From an uncultured Clostridia bacterium (GTDB lineage: Bacteria; Bacillota; Clostridia; Oscillospirales; Acutalibacteraceae): DNA of 64,000 bases. Below, in pieces: positions 17,287-26,053 of this stretch. The notes beneath the pieces were generated by a model that ran no database searches, was not told the origin of the DNA, and worked only from the letters and a program-made list of their open reading frames with translations. Position 1 is the stretch's first letter. Each line of letters starts with the position of its first letter. The DNA is taken from assembly GCA_937876375.1 (NCBI GenBank), contig CALEHY010000021.1:15353-79352 (forward strand), written 5' to 3'. The position numbers and the translations under genes were made by a program.

Positions 17287-18196
17287 TACCTTTGTTTTCA
17301 CTGTTGAGGATACTGGCACTCGATTGGATAAATTTCTTGTCGATATGATGGACGATTTTACTCGTTCGGCAGTGCAAAAGCTGATCGATGATGGTTGTGT
17401 GCTAGTTAATGACAAGTCTATCGCAAAGAATTATAAGTGCAAGGTAGGGGATAGCGTGTCTGTCACTGTTCCAGATGCTAAGCCACTTGAGGCAGAGGCA
17501 CAGGATATCCCACTCGATATCGTGTATGAGGATGACGATTTGCTAGTTGTTAACAAGGCAAAGGGTATGGTCGTCCATCCAGCTAATGGCAATTACGATG
17601 GCACTCTTGTTAATGCGTTATTATATCATTGTGGCGATAGCCTATCTGGTATTAATGGGGTTATTCGTCCTGGTATCGTGCATAGAATTGACAAGGATAC
17701 CTCTGGTCTGCTAATTGTTGCGAAGAATGATATCGCTCATCTTGGACTCGCCGAGCAGATAAAGGAGCATAGCTTTAATCGTGCCTACGAGGCTGTGGTC
17801 TATGGCAATGTCAAGAACGATGAGGGCACAATCTGTCAGCCTATCGGCAGAAATCCAAAGGATAGGAAGAAGATGGCAGTAACTATGAAAAATTCAAAGC
17901 CTGCCACCACTCATTACGAGGTTATTAAGCGATATGGTGATTTCACCCATGTTCGCTGTATATTAGAAACAGGACGAACTCATCAGATTAGAGTTCATAT
18001 GTCACATATTGGGCATCCCGTTGCTGGTGATTCGGTATATGGACCACGCAAGGTTATTACCGAGCTTAACGGTCAGTGCCTACATGCAAAGCATATTGGC
18101 TTTGTTCATCCAGTCACTAACGAGTGGCTAGAGTTTGAGTCCGATTTGCCAGATTATTTTACAAGGTTTCTTGGCAAATTAGAGAGGAGAAACTAA
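17279..18196 (+). CDS. RluA/RluD family pseudouridine synthase
   Basis: This enzyme isomerises uridines in rRNA, probably the 23S helix 69 region if it is the RluD/YlyB orthologue. The 305-residue product has an N-terminal S4 RNA-binding domain (about 12-70). The catalytic domain carries the invariant Asp in HRIDKDTSGL (D138) and the RTHQIRVHM motif. ATG 17279 is preceded by AAAGGGTGAG and overlaps lspA, as in the lspA-ylyB pair of Bacillus. An upstream in-frame start at 17222 lies deep in lspA and has no ribosome site. Confidence 0.93.
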   Translation: MADTFVFTVEDTGTRLDKFLVDMMDDFTRSAVQKLIDDGCVLVNDKSIAKNYKCKVGDSVSVTVPDAKPLEAEAQDIPLDIVYEDDDLLVVNKAKGMVVHPANGNYDGTLVNALLYHCGDSLSGINGVIRPGIVHRIDKDTSGLLIVAKNDIAHLGLAEQIKEHSFNRAYEAVVYGNVKNDEGTICQPIGRNPKDRKKMAVTMKNSKPATTHYEVIKRYGDFTHVRCILETGRTHQIRVHMSHIGHPVAGDSVYGPRKVITELNGQCLHAKHIGFVHPVTNEWLEFESDLPDYFTRFLGKLERRN

Positions 18197-18197
18197 A

Positions 18198-19052
18198 ATG
18201 CAAACATTTGAAAATTGGCTTGTTGTGTCTGATATAGACGGAACACTTAATAATAAGATGCGAAGACTTCCAAAGAGAAATTACGACGCTATCAAAAAAT
18301 TTACTGAGCTTGGTGGCAATTTTACATTAGCTAGTGGTCGACTACAATCATCTTTGGAGCGCAACTATAATCGTATCACACCTAATCAGCCTGCTATCAT
18401 TCTTAATGGTGCTGGTATCTATGATTTTAACAAGAGAGAAATGATTTGGCGCAATACCATTGGAGAGCAGGGTAGAAATTTTGTTCGTTATATCTATAAC
18501 GAGTTTGATGAGATTTTTAAGAGCGTTGATATCGGCGTGTACTTTGATGATTATGTATATGTTGTTAAGAGTGGACTCCTTGCAAAGGGCACTATGCATA
18601 TCGACAAGGCAAAGCACGAGTATGTCAATACTGTTGATGAGGTGCCAGATGAGGGTTGGATGAAGGTTATCTTTTGGTCAAATCCTGTCGTTATCAAGAA
18701 GCTTAAGAAAATTGTCGAGAATATGCCTAACCCTAATGCAAACTTTATGCTTTCATCTGATTGGACACTTGAGATGCTCCAAGCAGATACTCACAAGGGT
18801 GTTGGTATTATGAAGCTTGCTGATATGCTTGGTATCGAAAAGAGCCATGTTGCTGCTATCGGTGATTATTATAATGACTGGGATATGCTAAAGACAGTTG
18901 GTCTGCCAGCTTGTGCAGGACAAGCCCCATCATCTATACACAAGATTTGCAAGTTCGAGGCTTGCCATTGCAATCATGGTTGTGTTGCTGACTTGCTAGA
19001 GTATATTATGTCTGGACAGGCTGATGAGGATATCGTCAGTGGCAAAATATAG
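18198..19052 (+). CDS. HAD-superfamily Cof-type phosphatase
   Basis: A cytosolic HAD hydrolase of the Cof/IIB type, which usually dephosphorylates sugar phosphates or nucleotides; the substrate is unknown. Motif I is SDIDGTLNN with D12 and D14, motif II is the Ser in LASGR, the Lys motif is in the THKGVG region, and motif IV is GDYYNDWDML. The 284-residue length is typical. It starts one base after the rluD stop and is followed two bases later by the deacylase gene, so it belongs to the same transcript. Confidence 0.88.
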   Translation: MQTFENWLVVSDIDGTLNNKMRRLPKRNYDAIKKFTELGGNFTLASGRLQSSLERNYNRITPNQPAIILNGAGIYDFNKREMIWRNTIGEQGRNFVRYIYNEFDEIFKSVDIGVYFDDYVYVVKSGLLAKGTMHIDKAKHEYVNTVDEVPDEGWMKVIFWSNPVVIKKLKKIVENMPNPNANFMLSSDWTLEMLQADTHKGVGIMKLADMLGIEKSHVAAIGDYYNDWDMLKTVGLPACAGQAPSSIHKICKFEACHCNHGCVADLLEYIMSGQADEDIVSGKI

Positions 19053-19054
19053 CT

Positions 19055-19531
19055 ATGGGCAAGAAAGACGATAAGACGAATGTTATGCGTGTGCTCGACC
19101 AAAAGAAGATAGCGTATGAGTATTTTGCAGTCGATAATATGACCACCAACGCTAGTGAGGTCGCTAGGATGCTTGGTACTAATCCAGAGTATTTGTACAA
19201 GACTTTAGTCACTGTCGGTAGGAGCAAGGAGCATTATGTCTTTATGGTCCCAGCACCTAACGAGCTCGATTTGAAGAAGGCAGCCAAGGCTGTCGGTGAA
19301 AAGAGTATCGAGATGATACCACAAAAGGAGCTTTTGCCACTCACTGGTTATATCCACGGTGGCTGTTCTCCTATCGGTATGAAAAAACTGTTCAAAACTA
19401 CTATTCATGAGAATAGTACAAATGCTGATTTCATCTTTTTTTCGGCTGGCAAAATCGGTAGACAGGTAAAGCTTAACCCATCCGATTTGTCAAAGGTAAT
19501 ACCTATCCAAACAGCAGATATTATAAAATAA
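19055..19531 (+). CDS. ybaK: YbaK/EbsC-type Cys-tRNA(Pro) deacylase
   Basis: YbaK removes cysteine mischarged onto tRNA-Pro. The 158-residue length and motifs match: the substrate lysine in YLYKTLV (about 50), FMVPAP, and the GCSPIGMKK motif (about 105-113), close to the family GGxSPxGxKK. It is the last gene of the co-directional array that begins with miaB and is followed at once by a strong terminator. The presence of ileS and other tRNA genes in the same run gives a translation-quality theme, which may be coincidental. Confidence 0.92.
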   Translation: MGKKDDKTNVMRVLDQKKIAYEYFAVDNMTTNASEVARMLGTNPEYLYKTLVTVGRSKEHYVFMVPAPNELDLKKAAKAVGEKSIEMIPQKELLPLTGYIHGGCSPIGMKKLFKTTIHENSTNADFIFFSAGKIGRQVKLNPSDLSKVIPIQTADIIK

Positions 19532-19539
19532 AGAGCACC

Positions 19540-19575
19540 ATCCGACACCTTCAATAAAGAGGGTGTCGGATTTTA
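19540..19575 (+). terminator. terminator of the long operon
   Basis: A perfect 10-bp stem ATCCGACACC/GGTGTCGGAT (19540-19549, 19562-19571) is followed by TTTTATAATT, 9 bases after the ybaK stop. Confidence 0.85.
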
Positions 19576-19598
19576 TAATTAATGCACTTTGACAGATA

Positions 19599-19612
19599 AT
19601 TTTGGTATCGTG
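19599..19612 (+). repeat. left copy of a short direct repeat
   Basis: ATTTTGGTATCGTG here matches ATTTTGGTATCACG at 21351-21364 over its first 11 bases and final G. The two copies flank the secreted-protein gene and its terminator. Confidence 0.4.
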
Positions 19613-19647
19613 ACAACTTTTGATGTTGAAAATAAATGATAAAAACG

Positions 19648-19689
19648 GTATCATTTCCGCTTGAAGTGATACTGTATGTATGATATATT
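19648..19689 (+). promoter_or_regulatory. promoter with overlapping inverted repeat
   Basis: TTGAAG (19661-19666), a 17-nt spacer and TATATT (19684-19689) precede the secreted-protein gene. An inverted repeat, GTATCATTT at 19648-19656 and AAGTGATAC at 19664-19672, overlaps the -35 box and could be an operator. Confidence 0.45.
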
Positions 19690-19711
19690 TATAAAAAAGG
19701 ATGTGATATTT

Positions 19712-21220
19712 ATGAAAAGATTAATATTAGTTCTGTTATCAACAGTATTGATTTTCACTTCAATTTTTGTATTACCTGTTTCAAGCTATGCACAAATCAA
19801 TGCCACATATATTAATTCAAACGATTTAAAGACTGGTGACACTGTTAAATTTGGTTTATACCCACAAAGCAAAGTAACTAACAAAACTACAATAAGCAAT
19901 TTAAACAAAATTAAATGTCCAATGAAAAGCTACGGATATATACAAAATTGTGATAGTAGTGGCAAATATGATACTTTAAATATGTCATATGCCGATATAG
20001 AGTATAACGGATATTTATATAGAAAAGTATATATAGGTCAATACAGACCACCAATTACTTCAGCAAATGAAGAATATTTTAAGGGTTATATAGAACAAGA
20101 GAAAAACGGCTATACAAAGGGAAAAAGCTATTATTTTAAATGGGAGCCCATCGTTTGGCAGGTTTTAGGAAAGCAAGATGGCGGAATAAGCTTGATGTCA
20201 AAAAGCATTCTTGATTCACAATGCTATAGTGATGTTGATGAACGTCCTAATTGGAAAAGCAGTTCGATAAGGCAATGGCTTAACAGTTCTTTTTACGATA
20301 CAGCATTTTCATCAACAGAAAAGCAAAGGCTTCAATCGGCAAATCATACCTATGAAGGCGAAAATGCAACAACTAAAAGCACGAACTATGTAACTGATAA
20401 GGTTTGGCTTCTTAATGTTGCAGAGAGCCAAAGCACAAACTTGGGATTCACTAAAGACTCAAACGAATATAACAAATCGAAACAAGCTATTGGAACTGAA
20501 TATGCAAAAAGCCAAGGGTTATATAAATCAAATGAAAGCGCATACACCAATTGTTCACTTTGGTGGCTATCTAATAGCCATTCTGGTGCTCATGATGCTA
20601 TCTACGTTGCGTCTAGTGGAATTTCATGGTGGCTCTATGATGAAGATGCAATAAATGTTACCAATGTTGGAGTTCGACCAGTAATTAAGCTTAAAGCATC
20701 TAAAAAAATTTATTCTTTTTTAACTAATCTATCAGCGACCAAGTATCAATTCAATGGTGAAAACCGAAAGCCATTCGTTACAGTTAGAAATTCTAAAGGC
20801 AAAAAGCTAACAAAAAACACAGATTATACTGTTACATATCAAAAAGACTGCAAAAATGTTGGAACATACAAGGTTGTTATAAAGCTTAAAGGTAGCTATT
20901 CTGGAACGATTACACAATACTATGTCATTAAGCCAAAATCAACAACTATAACAAATCTAACATCAATAAAAAACGGTTTTAAGGTTGAATGGAACAAACA
21001 AACAGTTCAAACAACCGGATACCAAATTAGATATTCTCAAAACTCTTCAATGAGCAACTCTAAAACTATTGATATAAACAAAAATACGAGCACAAGAAAA
21101 ACAATTGATAACTTGAATAGCGGCAAAAAATATTATGTTCAAATCCGTACATTCAAAACAGTAAACGGAACAAAATACTATTCGAGCTGGTCAGCTAAAA
21201 AGTATGTAACAACAAAGTAA
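19712..21220 (+). CDS. secreted DUF6273 / Ig-like / fibronectin III protein
   Basis: The 502-residue product starts with a signal peptide (hydrophobic residues about 5-20, cleavage near SYAQI). Residues about 35-330 resemble DUF6273, seen in the aromatic repeats WEPIVWQVLGKQDGG, SIRQWLNSSFY, WWLSNSHSG and VGVRPVIKL. Next comes a bacterial Ig-like segment (about 330-415, with NGENRKPFVTV and VGTYKVVIKLKG). The C-terminus is a fibronectin type III domain (about 415-500). There is no sortase or membrane anchor, so it is probably exported. ATG 19712 follows AAAGGATG. Codon use is clearly more AT-rich than the upstream operon, which together with flanking direct repeats suggests an acquired gene. 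Confidence 0.75.
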   Translation: MKRLILVLLSTVLIFTSIFVLPVSSYAQINATYINSNDLKTGDTVKFGLYPQSKVTNKTTISNLNKIKCPMKSYGYIQNCDSSGKYDTLNMSYADIEYNGYLYRKVYIGQYRPPITSANEEYFKGYIEQEKNGYTKGKSYYFKWEPIVWQVLGKQDGGISLMSKSILDSQCYSDVDERPNWKSSSIRQWLNSSFYDTAFSSTEKQRLQSANHTYEGENATTKSTNYVTDKVWLLNVAESQSTNLGFTKDSNEYNKSKQAIGTEYAKSQGLYKSNESAYTNCSLWWLSNSHSGAHDAIYVASSGISWWLYDEDAINVTNVGVRPVIKLKASKKIYSFLTNLSATKYQFNGENRKPFVTVRNSKGKKLTKNTDYTVTYQKDCKNVGTYKVVIKLKGSYSGTITQYYVIKPKSTTITNLTSIKNGFKVEWNKQTVQTTGYQIRYSQNSSMSNSKTIDINKNTSTRKTIDNLNSGKKYYVQIRTFKTVNGTKYYSSWSAKKYVTTK

Positions 21221-21242
21221 TAAGTCCTAAATAACAACGAAA

Positions 21243-21270
21243 ACGCTCCACTTCTGTGGGGCGTTTTTTT
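21243..21270 (+). terminator. terminator after the secreted-protein gene
   Basis: Stem ACGCTCCAC/GTGGGGCGT with a TTCT loop is followed by seven T, 22 bp after the stop. Confidence 0.85.
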
Positions 21271-21350
21271 CGTGTATTTATTCAATTTTGAACAAACCGT
21301 AAAGTTGGCACGATATTTTAGCTTAACGCAGAAGGTGATTTCTGTACGTT

Positions 21351-21364
21351 ATTTTGGTATCACG
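21351..21364 (+). repeat. right copy of a short direct repeat
   Basis: ATTTTGGTATCACG, the partner of 19599-19612, lies 80 bp beyond the terminator. Confidence 0.4.
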
Positions 21365-21401
21365 CCAAGGCGAATTAAGAGCTAAAAATTAAGAATTGAG
21401 G

Positions 21402-21630
21402 GTGGCACAGCCACACCAGATTATAGTAACGGGAAGATGATATCTTCCCCTACGAATCTCTAAATAATATAGTGTTCCGTAGGGGCGATTATCAATCGCC
21501 CGTATATAATTGCTGTCTGCAAGACCCTCAACGATAATCGTCAGATTATCTCTTCACTATGCCATAGGCATCTTCACTCTTCACTCTTCACATTTTGCGT
21601 TAGCAAAATTCTTTACTCACGCTTTGCGTG
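21402..21630. repeat. cluster of seven small hairpins with TCTTCAC direct repeats
   Basis: This part of a 460-bp gene-free stretch holds successive perfect inverted repeats: GTGGC (21402-21414), GGGAAGAT (21431-21449), GGGCGATT (21483-21501), GATAATC (21533-21550), ATGCC (21559-21571), ATTTTGC (21592-21609) and CACGC (21618-21630). CCCCTACG at 21446-21453 can also pair with CGTAGGGG at 21478-21485. Three tandem TCTTCAC units occupy 21571-21591, with a fourth at 21551. No convincing reading frame is present. It looks like a composite of dispersed REP-like elements. Confidence 0.65.
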
Positions 21631-21664
21631 GTACCAAAACAATATGCATAGCCTTTGTATTATA

Positions 21665-21701
21665 TTTACTCCTTGACCGAGTAAATAATATGGTATATAT
21701 T
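21665..21701 (+). promoter_or_regulatory. promoter of the CDF transporter with inverted repeat
   Basis: TTGACC (21673-21678), a 17-nt spacer and TATATT (21696-21701). Inverted arms TTTACTC (21665-21671) and GAGTAAA (21680-21686) straddle the -35 box and could bind a regulator. Confidence 0.45.
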
Positions 21702-21731
21702 ATATGTATACAATTTATTCAGAGGTAGGAT

Positions 21732-22598
21732 ATGCAATTTAAGAATTTCAAGACCCAGGAGAAATTAGCGTTGAGCCTTGTTGCTGCAAAGATACCTAAT
21801 TTCATTGCAGTGCTCATTACAGCGATATTCTCCCATTCGCTTATCGTTTGGGTTGACGTGCTTAATGATTTCGTCAGCGTTACCCAAAGTTCGATGGTGA
21901 AGGTCTTTTCATCAAGGTTTAAGGGTGACTCAAAATATAAATATAACTACGGTACTGGCAAGCTGGAGGCTATTGTTTCGATAGGCTGTGATATGCTTAG
22001 CATAGCTGGTATGGTGTGCATCTTTATTGCTGCTATATACAAGCTCTTCAACCCTGACCAGCCTAGCAAGGTTATTATCGTAGTAGTTGTTTTGAAGATA
22101 TTTAATATTGCGACTGATATATTCTTCCTCTTTTATCACAAGAAATTCCAAGAGGGTAGGGTGGCGAAGAGCATTTCGTCCTCTACAGTTGAGAAGACCA
22201 CATTCGACTCTATCTCATTCTTCGCATTAACTATTACATATATCTTTATTGAAGAGAATTTTGCTATGTATATCGCACCGATTGTCTGCTTGTTTATGTC
22301 GGTGTATTTCACTGTTCAAAATTGCAAGAATATCGGCAGATCTATCGAGGAGCTATCAGACAAGACCTTGCCAGAGGAAATTCAGCTTAAGGTTGTTAAA
22401 GCGCTTACAAGATATTTTGACAGCTATGTTGAGCTAGTCAGCGTTAACTCTCGACTAGTTGATGAGGAAATGTGTATCGAGCTTAATCTCATATTTGATA
22501 GTAGTATGACCTATGACGAAATCATCCAGCTTCGCAATAATATATCTAAACAGCTGAATGAGGAAATAGGCGAATGCAAGGTAAACTTTATAGTATAA
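21732..22598 (+). CDS. cation diffusion facilitator-like transporter
   Basis: A 288-residue membrane protein with about six hydrophobic segments and a C-terminal cytoplasmic domain of about 80 residues, the CDF layout. TM2 has a D-x3-D pair (DVLND, about residues 42-46) like the Zn/Fe site of FieF, and the loop motif YGTGKLEA fits the family. At the TM5 site the usual H-x3-D is replaced by K-T-T-F-D, so half of the canonical transport site is missing. Substrate therefore cannot be called. It has its own promoter, is monocistronic and ends in a terminator shared with purB. The ribosome site is AGAGGTAGGAT. Confidence 0.8.
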   Translation: MQFKNFKTQEKLALSLVAAKIPNFIAVLITAIFSHSLIVWVDVLNDFVSVTQSSMVKVFSSRFKGDSKYKYNYGTGKLEAIVSIGCDMLSIAGMVCIFIAAIYKLFNPDQPSKVIIVVVVLKIFNIATDIFFLFYHKKFQEGRVAKSISSSTVEKTTFDSISFFALTITYIFIEENFAMYIAPIVCLFMSVYFTVQNCKNIGRSIEELSDKTLPEEIQLKVVKALTRYFDSYVELVSVNSRLVDEEMCIELNLIFDSSMTYDEIIQLRNNISKQLNEEIGECKVNFIV

Positions 22599-22605
22599 AA
22601 AATAA

Positions 22606-22630
22606 AAGGGAGTACAGTTAGTACTCCCTT
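22606..22630. terminator. bidirectional terminator
   Basis: A perfect 10-bp stem AAGGGAGTAC/GTACTCCCTT serves the convergent CDF transporter and purB. The minus-strand side has the better T-run. Confidence 0.8.
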
Positions 22631-22645
22631 AATTTATTGTATTAT

Positions 22646-24079
22646 TTATACATTAATCTCTACATTAATACCTAGCAAATCCTTGTTAGCGTCAAGTATT
22701 GGCTTAACTGTTTCTGCAAGGAATTCTGCTGTCTGCTGTGGTGCTCTACCAACGAAATTAGCTGGTTTTAGTACCTCTAGGATTTCTTCCTTTGTGGTCA
22801 TAAATGCTGGGTCATTAGCAATTCTGTCGACTAGGTCGTTCTTGCCACCCTCTTGCTTAACCACTGCACCAGCAGCCATAGAGTGCTGACGAATCTTTTC
22901 GTGTAGATCCTGTCTGTTGCCACCTTTTTTTACAGCGTCCATCATAATGTTCTCTGTTGCCATAAATGGTAGCTCGCTCATTAGTCTAGCCTCGATAACC
23001 TTTGGATAAACTACAAGACCACTTGTTACATTGATATATAGGTCAAGAATTCCGTCAGTAGCTAGGAATGCCTCTGCAACAGATACTCTCTTGTTAGCAG
23101 AGTCATCAAGTGTTCTCTCGAACCACTGTGCAGATGCTGTCCAAGCTGGGTTGAGTGCATCGATCATAACATATCTCGATAGTGATGCAATTCTCTCGCT
23201 ACGCATTGGGTTGCGCTTGTATGCCATAGCAGATGAACCGATTTGCTTCTTTTCGAATGGCTCCTCAATCTCCTTTAGATTTTGTAGCAATCTTAGGTCG
23301 TTTGAGAACTTGCAGCAGCTCTGTGCGATTAGTGCAAGACAGTTGCATACGATTGTGTCAAGCTTTCTAGCATAGGTCTGTCCACTAACTGGGAAACAAG
23401 CCTTGAAGCCCATCTTTTCTGCAATCTTCTTGTCTAGCTCCTTGCACTTTTCGTGGTCGCCATCGAATAGCTCTAGGAATGATGCCTGTGTACCAGTTGT
23501 ACCCTTTGAGCCAAGTAGCATTAGGCTGTCGATTACATGGCATATCTCCTCGTAATCCATTACCAAATCCATTAGCCATAGTGCAGCCCTCTTACCAACA
23601 GTTGTTGGCTGTGCTGGCTGAAAATGTGTGAAACCAAGACAAGGCATATCCTTGTACTCATCAGCGAATTTTGCTACAGATGCGATAGCATTAACTAGCT
23701 TTTTCTTGATGAGGAGTAGTGCCTCTCTCATAGTGATAACGTCAGTGTTGTCACCAACATAACAGCTTGTAGCACCAAGGTGAATGATACCAGCAGCCTT
23801 TGGACATAGGTCGCCATAAGCGTGAACGTGGCTCATTACGTCGTGACGGAACTGCTTCTCATAAGCCTCTGCAGCCTCGTAGTTAATTTCGTCAGCGTGT
23901 GCCTTTAGCTCCTCGATTTGCTCCTCTGTAACGCCAAGACCAAGCTCGTTCTCAGCCTCTGCAAGAGCAATCCATAGCTTTCTCCATGTTCTAAACTTGA
24001 AATCTGGAGAATAGATATATTGCATTTCCTTGCTAGCATATCTAGCATTAAATGGTGTGTTATAGGTATCGTATGCCAT
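22646..24079 (-). CDS. purB: adenylosuccinate lyase
   Basis: PurB catalyses two fumarate-releasing steps of purine synthesis: SAICAR to AICAR and adenylosuccinate to AMP. The 477-residue protein carries the fumarase/aspartase signature SSAMAYKRNPMRSE (about 280-296) and the TSCYVGDN and GTTGTQAS motifs. It overlaps purC by one base (TAATG), so the enzyme follows the one making its substrate SAICAR. It is the last gene of a five-gene minus-strand run that also contains dap genes. Confidence 0.96.
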   Translation of the reverse strand: MAYDTYNTPFNARYASKEMQYIYSPDFKFRTWRKLWIALAEAENELGLGVTEEQIEELKAHADEINYEAAEAYEKQFRHDVMSHVHAYGDLCPKAAGIIHLGATSCYVGDNTDVITMREALLLIKKKLVNAIASVAKFADEYKDMPCLGFTHFQPAQPTTVGKRAALWLMDLVMDYEEICHVIDSLMLLGSKGTTGTQASFLELFDGDHEKCKELDKKIAEKMGFKACFPVSGQTYARKLDTIVCNCLALIAQSCCKFSNDLRLLQNLKEIEEPFEKKQIGSSAMAYKRNPMRSERIASLSRYVMIDALNPAWTASAQWFERTLDDSANKRVSVAEAFLATDGILDLYINVTSGLVVYPKVIEARLMSELPFMATENIMMDAVKKGGNRQDLHEKIRQHSMAAGAVVKQEGGKNDLVDRIANDPAFMTTKEEILEVLKPANFVGRAPQQTAEFLAETVKPILDANKDLLGINVEINV

Positions 24080-24789
24080 TAGTTTAGACCTACTCTCTTC
24101 ATCATTTCTGCGTAAGCTTCCTCTACACCACCCATATCTCTACGGAAACGGTCCTTGTCTAGCTTCTCGTGTGTGTTGATATCCCAGAAACGGCAAGTAT
24201 CAGGGCTAATCTCGTCAGCAAGAACGATTGTGCCATCAGAGGTCTTGCCGAACTCTAGCTTAAAGTCGATTAGCTCAACACCGATTGATGCAAAGTAAGC
24301 CTTTAGGATTTCGTTAACCTTGAAAGCGTACTTCTTGATTGTGTCAACATCCTCTTGTGTAGCAAAGCCACATGAAATAGCATGGTAGCCATTGATTAGT
24401 GGATCGCCAAGTTCGTCATCCTTGTATGAGAACTCGATTGATGGGCATACAAAATCCATACCCTCCTCAAGACCAAGTCTCTTACAGATAGAGCCAGCAG
24501 CACGGTTACGAATGATAACCTCTAGTGGTACGATAGTAACCTTCTTTACAGCAGTCTCTCTGTCTGAAAGCTCCTCAACAAAGTGAGTTGGAACGCCCTC
24601 CTTTGCGATAATCTGCATTAGGTAGTTTGACATTTTGTTGTTTACTACACCCTTACCAACGATAGTACCTTTCTTCTCACCGTTGAATGCTGTAGCATCA
24701 TCCTTGTAGTCAACGATAACGATATCAGCGTCATCAGTTGCCCATACCTTCTTTGCCTTGCCCTCATAGAGCTGTTCTGTCTTTGTCAT
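24079..24789 (-). CDS. purC: SAICAR synthetase
   Basis: PurC joins aspartate to CAIR with ATP hydrolysis. At 236 residues it is of the short bacterial type. Family motifs are YEGKAKKVW at the N-terminus, [14 protein letters not shown] (about 87-100), the [14 protein letters not shown] region, and [10 protein letters not shown] with ADEISPD near residues 176-200. The ribosome site GGAGGTT precedes the ATG. It is 24 bp downstream of dapL and overlaps purB by one base. No other de novo purine genes are nearby. Confidence 0.96.
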   Translation of the reverse strand: MTKTEQLYEGKAKKVWATDDADIVIVDYKDDATAFNGEKKGTIVGKGVVNNKMSNYLMQIIAKEGVPTHFVEELSDRETAVKKVTIVPLEVIIRNRAAGSICKRLGLEEGMDFVCPSIEFSYKDDELGDPLINGYHAISCGFATQEDVDTIKKYAFKVNEILKAYFASIGVELIDFKLEFGKTSDGTIVLADEISPDTCRFWDINTHEKLDKDRFRRDMGGVEEAYAEMMKRVGLN

Positions 24790-24813
24790 ATTTAAACCTC
24801 CGTTGTGGATAAA

Positions 24814-26034
24814 TTACTTCTTGTATACAGCCTTGATTCTGTCAATAGCCTCAATAGTCTTTTCTGCATTGCCGAATGCTGTTAGTCGGAAATAGCCCTC
24901 ACCAGCTGGACCGAATCCAGAGCCTGGTGTACCAACAACCTGACACTTGTCAAGTAGCTCGTCGAAGAATTCCCAGCTTGTGTATCCCTCTGGAACTCTG
25001 AGCCATACATATGGTGAGTTAACACCACCGTAGCAAGTGAATCCAGCGTCGATAAGACCGTCGTAGATAACTCTAGCATTCTTCTGATAGTATGATAGAG
25101 TCTCCTTGATTTGCTTCTGACCCTCTTCAGAATAGATAGCCTCTGCAGCTCTCTGTGTGATATATGATACACCGTTGAACTTTGTAGCCTGGCGTCTAGC
25201 CCAAAGTGGATTTAGGCTTGTGCCATCGAACACAAGGTCCTTTGGTACTACTGTGTATCCGCATCTCATACCAGTAAATCCAGCTGTCTTTGAGAATGAA
25301 CGAAGCTCGATTGCACATTTCTTTGCACCCTCGATTTCGTAGATTGACTTTGGAATATCCTCGTCAACGATGAATGACTCGTATGCAGAGTCAAATAGGA
25401 TTAGTGACTCGTGCTCTAGTGCATAGTCAACCCATTTCTTTAACTGCTCTCTGTTTGCAACCATACCAGTAGGGTTGTTAGGGAAACAGAGATAGATTAC
25501 ATCTGGAGCCTCACCAGTAGGAATATCTGGTGTAAAGTTGTTTTCTGCTGTGCAAGGCATAAGGATAATATTTGACCAGTTGCCATTCTCATCCTTGTCA
25601 CCAGCTCTGCCAGACATAACATTTGTGTCGATATATACAGGATATACAGGGTCGCAGATAGCAACCTTGTTTGCTGTTGAGAAAATATCACCGATATTAC
25701 CACAGTCAGACTTTGCACCATCAGAAAGGAAGATTTCGTCCTTTGCGATATCGATGCCTCTGTCAGCGTAGTCAACCTTTTGGATAGCTTCTAGGATAAA
25801 GTCATATCCATACTCTGGTGGATATCCTCTAAATGTGTCCTCATTTGCCATCTCGTCAACAGCCTTGTGCATAGCGTCAATAACAGCAGGAGCAAGTGGC
25901 TTTGTTACATCACCGATAGAAAGACGGATTACGTCAGCCTCTGGGTGAGCAGCCTGGTATTCTCTCTGCTTTCTTGCAACAGTGGAGAATAGATAGCTTG
26001 CCTCTAGCTTTAGAAAATTGTCATTAATCTTCAT
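24814..26034 (-). CDS. dapL: LL-diaminopimelate aminotransferase
   Basis: DapL converts tetrahydrodipicolinate directly to LL-diaminopimelate using glutamate, bypassing the acetylated or succinylated route. This PLP fold-type I enzyme has 406 residues. It shows the DapL-specific N-terminus ([14 protein letters not shown]) and the PLP lysine in [12 protein letters not shown] (about 248), with CFPNNPTG upstream. It lies 19 bp after dapF, whose epimerase uses its product, so the two last steps before DAP are adjacent. The product feeds both lysine and peptidoglycan, and spore dipicolinate shares its precursor. The ribosome site is AGGAGGTT. Confidence 0.96.
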   Translation of the reverse strand: MKINDNFLKLEASYLFSTVARKQREYQAAHPEADVIRLSIGDVTKPLAPAVIDAMHKAVDEMANEDTFRGYPPEYGYDFILEAIQKVDYADRGIDIAKDEIFLSDGAKSDCGNIGDIFSTANKVAICDPVYPVYIDTNVMSGRAGDKDENGNWSNIILMPCTAENNFTPDIPTGEAPDVIYLCFPNNPTGMVANREQLKKWVDYALEHESLILFDSAYESFIVDEDIPKSIYEIEGAKKCAIELRSFSKTAGFTGMRCGYTVVPKDLVFDGTSLNPLWARRQATKFNGVSYITQRAAEAIYSEEGQKQIKETLSYYQKNARVIYDGLIDAGFTCYGGVNSPYVWLRVPEGYTSWEFFDELLDKCQVVGTPGSGFGPAGEGYFRLTAFGNAEKTIEAIDRIKAVYKK

Positions 26035-26053
26035 ATTATAAACCTCCTATAAT

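Noticed and set aside
21510..21728. 72-residue plus-strand reading frame
   Set aside because: It is a translation of the hairpin and TCTTCAC repeat cluster.
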